Of a stretch of DNA of 10,375 nt, positions 5,917-10,375 are shown in pieces. Each line of letters opens with the position of its first letter. Position 1 is the first letter of the stretch. A program made the position numbers and the translations under genes. The stretch comes from an uncultured Desulfuromonadales bacterium (GTDB taxonomy: Bacteria > Desulfobacterota > Desulfuromonadia > Desulfuromonadales > Geopsychrobacteraceae). The notes under the pieces were generated by a model. It ran no database searches, was not told where the DNA came from, and saw only the letters and a program-made list of their open reading frames with translations. The stretch spans positions 1-10,375 of the forward strand of contig CALZLE010000460.1 in the NCBI GenBank assembly GCA_945788205.1, given 5' to 3'.

Positions 5917-8868
5917 ATGAGCGATCAGAAGCTTACTCCGGGACAATCGTTGCACGGTTTTACGGTTGAACGGATCGATTCTTTGCCGAGCATCAACGCC
6001 ACCATGATTCGCTTGCAGCATCAGAAAACCGGCGCGCGTTTCATGCACCTTGAGCGGGATGATGATAACCATCTGTTCGCGGTCGGTTTTCGGACTCCGC
6101 CAGATGATTCAACCGGCGTGGCACATATTCTCGAGCATACCGCCCTGTGTGGCTCCGAACGCTTTCCGGTGCGCGATCCGTTCTTTTCGATGCTCAAGCG
6201 CAGCCTCAACAGTTTTATGAACGCGATGACCGCCAGTGATTGGACCCTCTATCCCTTCTCCAGTATGAACCGGAAGGATTTTCAAAATCTGCTCGATATC
6301 TATCTGGATGCGGCATTTTTCCCGCAGTTGAGCGAACGCGATTTCAGTCAGGAAGGGCATCGCCTTGAATTTGCCGAGGCCGATAACCCGCAGTCACCGC
6401 TGGAATACAAAGGGGTGGTTTACAACGAGATGAAGGGGGCCATGTCCGACCCTTCTTCGCTGCTGTCGCGGCGGATGGGGCGCCACCTCTATCCTACCAC
6501 CACTTATCGACATAATTCGGGCGGAGAACCAGCCGATATCCCGGCACTGACCTGGCAGCAACTGCGCGATTTCCATGCTCGCTATTATCATCCGAGCAAT
6601 TCCTGGTTTTTCAGCTCTGGCAACCTCGATTTGCCCGCCTTGCTGGCGACCGTTGAAGACCGGGTGCTGAAGAAGTTTGATCGTTTGCAGCTCGACAGTG
6701 AAGTTCCGGCCGAACAGCCGTTGCCCGCCCCGCAGCAGGTAACCGAACCTTATCCGCTGGATGACGGGGAGCTGCTGGAAAAACGTTCGATGGTGCAGGT
6801 CGCCTGGCTGACCAATGATATCAATGACAGCTTCGAAAGATTGGCGATGTCGCTGCTTTCATCGCTGCTGCTTGGCAACCCGGCGGCACCGCTCTATAAA
6901 GCGCTGCTTGATTCCGGCCTCGGCGCTAATCTGGCCCCCGGCGTCGGCTATCACGATGACAATCGATCAACCTATTTTGCCGCCGGTCTGCAAGGGACCG
7001 ATCCCGAGCAGCTGCCTGCAATCGAAAAACTGGTATTGGAAACTCTCGAGCAGGTGGCCAAAGATGGTTTCTCGCGCGAGCGGATTGATGGCGTTATCCA
7101 CCGCATGGAATTTGCTAATCGCGAGGTGACCGGTGACAGTTATCCCTATTCGTTGCTGTTGCTGATGCGTTTGATGGGACCTTGGATTCATGGTGGTGAT
7201 CCGTTGGCTGCACTTGATTTTGACGACAACCTCGCCAAGCTGTTGCAGGAATTGGACAAGGGACCTTTCTTTGAGACTCTGATTCGTCAGCGGTTGCTGG
7301 AAAATCCGCATCGGGTCACCCTGTTGCTCAAACCGGATACCACTTTAGGCCCGCAACTCGATGCCGCAACCCGCGCTGAGCTGGATAAAATCAATCAACA
7401 GTTGAGTGACGCAGATAAACAGCAACTGGTTGAACAGGCGTTGGCACTGAAAAAGGCTCAGGAAGAGCCGGAAGATCTGTCCTGCTTGCCGACCCTCGAG
7501 TTGAGCGACATCCCTGCCGAGGAGCCAGCGGTGGCGGTTGACCAACAGTCGCAAGTGGGAGTGAACTGCTGCTGGTTCGATCAGCCGACCAACGGTATTG
7601 GCAGCGTAGCGCTGAACTTTGGCCTCAAGGGCTTGAGCGACCAGCAGTTGCAGTATCTGCCAATCCTCAGTAGCCTGCTTACTCAGGTTGGTGCCGGTCA
7701 GCGGGACTACCTGCAGATGGCACAGCAGATGGAAGCTGTGACAGGTGGAATTTCTGCGCGGACTTCGTTGCTTGACGATCCGAACAGTCTGGACGGCTTT
7801 ACTGCTTCTTTTGAGGTGAAGGGCAAAGCGCTGCTGCGTAACAGCCCGCCACTCTTTGAGCTATTGGCCGATATTATCCTCTCCCCCGATTTTTCCGATT
7901 TGCAACGGATTCACACGGTTTTGAATCAATTGAAGGTATCGATGGAAAACTCGGTTCCGCAATCGGGCCACACTTACGCAGCGCGAACTGCGGCAGCCTG
8001 CCTCACTGCCGCGGCCTGGCGGCGTGAACAGTGGTCGGGCTTGAGTCAGGTCGCGATGATCCGGCAATTTGCCGATAAAACAATCGAAGAACTGCAGCCG
8101 CTGGCTGATGAACTGGCCCAGATCGCCCGGCAGCTTTTTTGTCAGGGGCAATTACGGGCAGCGGTGACCGTTGAAAAAGCTAACTTTGCTCCGTTCCAAA
8201 GTGGCCTGGAAAAATTGTTCACGCAGATTCCGGCTGCAGGGAAGTCGACCGATTCGCCAGCTCAACCATTCAACCCACAGCCGAAACGGCGTGGCTTTGT
8301 CTGGTCGCTGCCGGTCAATTATGTCACCCGTGCTTTCCGTGCCGTTCCATTCAGCCATCCCGACAGCGCTGCTCTGACGGTGCTGTCTAAACTGTTGCGG
8401 GCTGAATTCCTGCATCGTGAAATTCGGGAGAAGGGCGGCGCCTACGGTGGCATGGCCAGCTACAATTCAGAAGCCGGGATTTTCTCGATGCTCTCTTATC
8501 GTGATCCGCATATTTTGCGCACGTTGAATGTTTACGATCAGGCGATCGATTGGGCGGCTGCAGGCAAATTTACTGCTGAATCGCTCAAAGAGGCGGTGCT
8601 GGGAGTGTTCAGTGATCTTGACAAACCCCTCTCTCCGGCCGGGGTCGGTTCCCAGGAATTTGCCAACCTGCGCCAAGGTATGACGCTGGAGATGCGCAAT
8701 CGGATGCGCCAGCAATTGTTAACGGTTGATGCTGCTGCGTTGCAGAAGGTGGCGCAGAAATATCTGCAGCAGGGTCAGAGTGCCGTTTCGGTACTGGCTG
8801 GTGAAGCAGCACTCTTGCAGGCCAACGAGCAGTTGGGTGAGCAGGCTTTAGAGTTGCGGAAGATTTAG
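5917..8868 (+). CDS. M16C zinc metallopeptidase, PreP/Cym1-like presequence protease
   Basis: This is a 983-residue peptidase of the pitrilysin/insulinase clan, of the PreP type. Such enzymes degrade unstructured peptides of up to a few dozen residues inside a closed two-halved chamber. The inverted zinc motif HILEH gives His70, catalytic Glu73 and His74. Glu171 in VVYNEMKGAMSDP is the third zinc ligand, 101 residues after His70, the same spacing as His104-Glu205 in human PreP. A second M16-fold half (about 270-460), the M16C-associated linker (about 470-710) and a C-terminal domain with REKGGAYGG complete the family layout at normal length. No signal peptide is seen, so it is probably cytoplasmic. 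The ATG at 5917 has AGGA five bases upstream. An in-frame ATG at 5875 would add 14 residues but has no ribosome site. It stands alone between two gaps of over 100 bp. Peptide clean-up is the inferred role. Confidence 0.93.
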   Translation: MSDQKLTPGQSLHGFTVERIDSLPSINATMIRLQHQKTGARFMHLERDDDNHLFAVGFRTPPDDSTGVAHILEHTALCGSERFPVRDPFFSMLKRSLNSFMNAMTASDWTLYPFSSMNRKDFQNLLDIYLDAAFFPQLSERDFSQEGHRLEFAEADNPQSPLEYKGVVYNEMKGAMSDPSSLLSRRMGRHLYPTTTYRHNSGGEPADIPALTWQQLRDFHARYYHPSNSWFFSSGNLDLPALLATVEDRVLKKFDRLQLDSEVPAEQPLPAPQQVTEPYPLDDGELLEKRSMVQVAWLTNDINDSFERLAMSLLSSLLLGNPAAPLYKALLDSGLGANLAPGVGYHDDNRSTYFAAGLQGTDPEQLPAIEKLVLETLEQVAKDGFSRERIDGVIHRMEFANREVTGDSYPYSLLLLMRLMGPWIHGGDPLAALDFDDNLAKLLQELDKGPFFETLIRQRLLENPHRVTLLLKPDTTLGPQLDAATRAELDKINQQLSDADKQQLVEQALALKKAQEEPEDLSCLPTLELSDIPAEEPAVAVDQQSQVGVNCCWFDQPTNGIGSVALNFGLKGLSDQQLQYLPILSSLLTQVGAGQRDYLQMAQQMEAVTGGISARTSLLDDPNSLDGFTASFEVKGKALLRNSPPLFELLADIILSPDFSDLQRIHTVLNQLKVSMENSVPQSGHTYAARTAAACLTAAAWRREQWSGLSQVAMIRQFADKTIEELQPLADELAQIARQLFCQGQLRAAVTVEKANFAPFQSGLEKLFTQIPAAGKSTDSPAQPFNPQPKRRGFVWSLPVNYVTRAFRAVPFSHPDSAALTVLSKLLRAEFLHREIREKGGAYGGMASYNSEAGIFSMLSYRDPHILRTLNVYDQAIDWAAAGKFTAESLKEAVLGVFSDLDKPLSPAGVGSQEFANLRQGMTLEMRNRMRQQLLTVDAAALQKVAQKYLQQGQSAVSVLAGEAALLQANEQLGEQALELRKI

Positions 8869-8876
8869 ATTTAAAT

Positions 8877-8973
8877 CCCCTCTCCCTGAGGGAGAGGGCT
8901 AGGGTGAGGGGAAGTGAGCGCACAGAGACCCCTCATCCGGCTTTCAGCCACCTTCTCCCTCAGGGAGAAGGGG
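8877..8973. repeat. Inverted pair of REP-like palindromic repeats
   Basis: Two related units face each other across a 17-base spacer (8912-8928). The left unit (8877-8911) begins CCCC, contains a 10-bp stem (8878-8887 with 8889-8898, one central base) and ends GTGAGGGG. The right unit (8929-8973), read on the minus strand, begins CCCC, has a similar 10-bp stem (complement of 8951-8971) and ends GATGAGGGG. It is about 10 bases longer in the middle. The outer arms are also complementary, so the whole 97 bp can fold into one long hairpin, as in REP doublets (BIME/REPIN). Sequences of this CCCTCTCCCT..AGGGAGAGGG type are familiar as dispersed intergenic repeats in several proteobacteria. Such a structure may also impede transcription leaving the peptidase gene. 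No transposase is present here. Confidence 0.85.
8969..8973 (+). promoter_or_regulatory. Ribosome binding site of rlmKL lying in the repeat
   Basis: AGGGG at 8969-8973 precedes the ATG at 8980 by 6 bases and is the only good Shine-Dalgarno match near the start. It forms the outer end of the right REP-like unit. Part of it, and the GGGAG just before it, is paired in the 10-bp stem 8951-8971. This decides for the ATG at 8980 over that at 8995, which has only a distant GGA. Confidence 0.55.
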
Positions 8974-8979
8974 TGTCAA

Positions 8980-10375
8980 ATGGAATACAAAGCGATGGAA
9001 AAACAACAATTTTTCGCCACAGCCGCCCTCGGTCTTGAACCTCTGTTGGCGGCTGAACTTATTGAACTGGGTGCTGCTGAAGTCAAAGAGGAACGTGCCG
9101 GAGTTCGTTTTGCTGGTGATTTGCGCACCGCTTACAAGGTTTGCCTCTGGTCACGTCTGGCCAGCCGGGTATTGCTACCACTGACCAGTTTTTCGGCTCC
9201 AGATCCGGATCTGCTTTACGCTGAAGCGTTGAAGATTGAATGGGCAGAGCATCTGTCCCTCGATAGCACTTTTGCTGTCGATTGCACGACGGTAAAATCG
9301 CAGATTACCCATTCCCTCTACGCTGCGTTGCGGATCAAGGACGCCGTCGTCGATCAGTTCCGCAGCCGCACCGGTGAGCGGCCGTCGGTGGCCTTGGAAC
9401 AACCTGACCTGCGCATCAATCTCCATCTGTTCAAAGATCAGGCGACGGTCAGTATCGATCTGTCGGGAGACAGTTTGCATCGGCGTGGCTACCGGATCGA
9501 CGGGGTCCATGCGCCGCTGAAAGAGAATCTGGCGGCGGCGATCCTCATTCGTGGTGGCTGGCCGGAGATCGCCGGGCAGGGTGGGGCGCTGGCTGATCCG
9601 ATGTGCGGTTCCGGAACTTTGCCGCTGGAAGCTGCGTTGATGGCGACCGACACTGCTCCCGGCTTGTTGCGTGACTATTACGGGTTTATCGGTTGGAAAA
9701 AATTTGATGAAGATCTTTGGCAGGAATTGCGTGAAGAAGCACTCAATTGCCAACATGCGGGATTTCAGCGCAAACTGGCCCCGATTGTTGGCTACGACGG
9801 TGATGGCCGGGCAATCAAAGCGGCTTGGGAACACGCTAAGAATGCCGGGATGGATAAAATCATCCATTTCGAAAAACGCACTCTGCGCGAGTTCGGCGTA
9901 CCGGCCGGGAGTCAGACTGGATTGTTTGTCGCTAACCCGCCCTACGGTGAACGGCTCGGCGAAGAGAGTCAATTGCCGCCGCTGTACAATCAGCTCGGCG
10001 AAAAAATGGCCGGGCAGTGCCGGGGTTGGAAAGCGGCGGTGATCACATCTAATCCGCAGCTGGGCCGGGCCATCGGTCTACGTGCCGGGAAAATCAACAC
10101 CCTCTACAATGGGGCGCTCAAATGTCAGCTGTTACAGTTTGAACTGGATGAAACCAATCGCTGGCAGTCGTTGGCCGATGGCGCCGGGCGGGCGGTCAAA
10201 AAGAACCTCTCTTCCGGTGCCGAAATGTTCGCTAATCGGCTGCGAAAGAATTTGAAAAAGTATAAAAAGTGGGCCAAGCGAGAGGGGGTCGATTGCTATC
10301 GACTCTACGATGCTGACTTGCCGGAATACGCGGTGGCGGTCGATATTTATGGCGATGAAGTCCATCTGCAGGAAT
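8980..10375 (+). CDS. rlmKL: Bifunctional 23S rRNA methyltransferase RlmKL (5' part, cut by window end)
   Basis: The frame is open from 8980 to the right edge: 465 codons without a stop. The E. coli enzyme has about 702 residues, so roughly the last third is missing. RlmL makes m2G2445 and RlmK makes m7G2069 in 23S rRNA during 50S assembly. Visible parts are an N-terminal FATAALGLEPLLAAEL segment, a THUMP region (about residues 50-165), LSGDSLHRRGYR before the first methyltransferase domain, the SAM motif DPMCGSGT (206-213), and the catalytic NPPY (319-322). NRLRKNLKKYKKWAKREG (from 419) and CYRLYDADLPEY then open the RlmK half, very close to the E. coli sequence as I recall it. Thus the fused form is present, not a lone RlmL. 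The start is taken at 8980 because of AGGGG at 8969-8973. The ATG at 8995 would also give a family-like N-terminus. No frame break is seen. Confidence 0.93.
   Translation, partial: MEYKAMEKQQFFATAALGLEPLLAAELIELGAAEVKEERAGVRFAGDLRTAYKVCLWSRLASRVLLPLTSFSAPDPDLLYAEALKIEWAEHLSLDSTFAVDCTTVKSQITHSLYAALRIKDAVVDQFRSRTGERPSVALEQPDLRINLHLFKDQATVSIDLSGDSLHRRGYRIDGVHAPLKENLAAAILIRGGWPEIAGQGGALADPMCGSGTLPLEAALMATDTAPGLLRDYYGFIGWKKFDEDLWQELREEALNCQHAGFQRKLAPIVGYDGDGRAIKAAWEHAKNAGMDKIIHFEKRTLREFGVPAGSQTGLFVANPPYGERLGEESQLPPLYNQLGEKMAGQCRGWKAAVITSNPQLGRAIGLRAGKINTLYNGALKCQLLQFELDETNRWQSLADGAGRAVKKNLSSGAEMFANRLRKNLKKYKKWAKREGVDCYRLYDADLPEYAVAVDIYGDEVHLQE

Noticed and set aside
9175..9972. 265-codon open frame on the minus strand
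   Set aside because: It lies wholly antisense to the well-supported rlmKL gene, whose motifs are read on the plus strand. Its own product has no recognisable motif; long antisense frames are common opposite GC-rich codons.
1..10375. CRISPR array, insertion sequence or phage genes
   Set aside because: No regularly spaced repeats, transposase, integrase or phage-type protein was seen on either strand. The only repeat element is the REP-like pair at 8877-8973.

Overview
The window carries ordinary bacterial chromosomal genes from what looks like a Gram-negative proteobacterium. The gene set would fit the Desulfuromonadales (Geobacter/Pelobacter-like) or a gammaproteobacterium: a PreP-type M16C protease, a THUMP-containing RlmKL rRNA methyltransferase, a P2-type ATPase and a paired inverted REP-like repeat. 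The lineage is inferred from gene families only and is tentative.

Layout. Positions 1-2609 are AT-rich (the line 241-300 counts by hand to 16 G+C of 60). This part holds a possible C-terminal fragment of an upstream gene, an AlgI-like MBOAT O-acyltransferase, and a membrane-anchored SGNH-type protein that starts 1 base after the MBOAT stop codon. Together the last two look like a module that O-acetylates an exported polysaccharide. Positions 2610-2907 hold an intergenic stretch, then a rho-independent terminator and a complete minus-strand tRNA-Pro(TGG). From about 2640 on the DNA becomes GC-richer (the line 4261-4320 counts to 40 of 60). That part holds plus-strand genes for an 877-residue P2-type cation ATPase, a 983-residue M16C zinc metallopeptidase, and the 5' two-thirds of rlmKL, which runs off the right edge.

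How the parts relate. The MBOAT and SGNH genes are clearly co-transcribed. The ATPase, the peptidase and rlmKL are co-oriented but separated by 100-180 bp gaps and show no obvious shared pathway. The composition break at the 3' side of the tRNA-Pro suggests that the polysaccharide genes may belong to an accessory segment next to a tRNA. No integrase or duplicated tRNA end is visible here.

Most notable points: (1) the ATPase has complete SERCA-like site I residues, but the M4 glutamate of the Ca2+/Na+ pumps is replaced (VPTALPA instead of PEGLP). (2) An inverted pair of REP-like palindromes lies between the peptidase gene and rlmKL, and its right end supplies the apparent Shine-Dalgarno sequence of rlmKL inside a hairpin. 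I found no clearly novel multi-gene system in this window.
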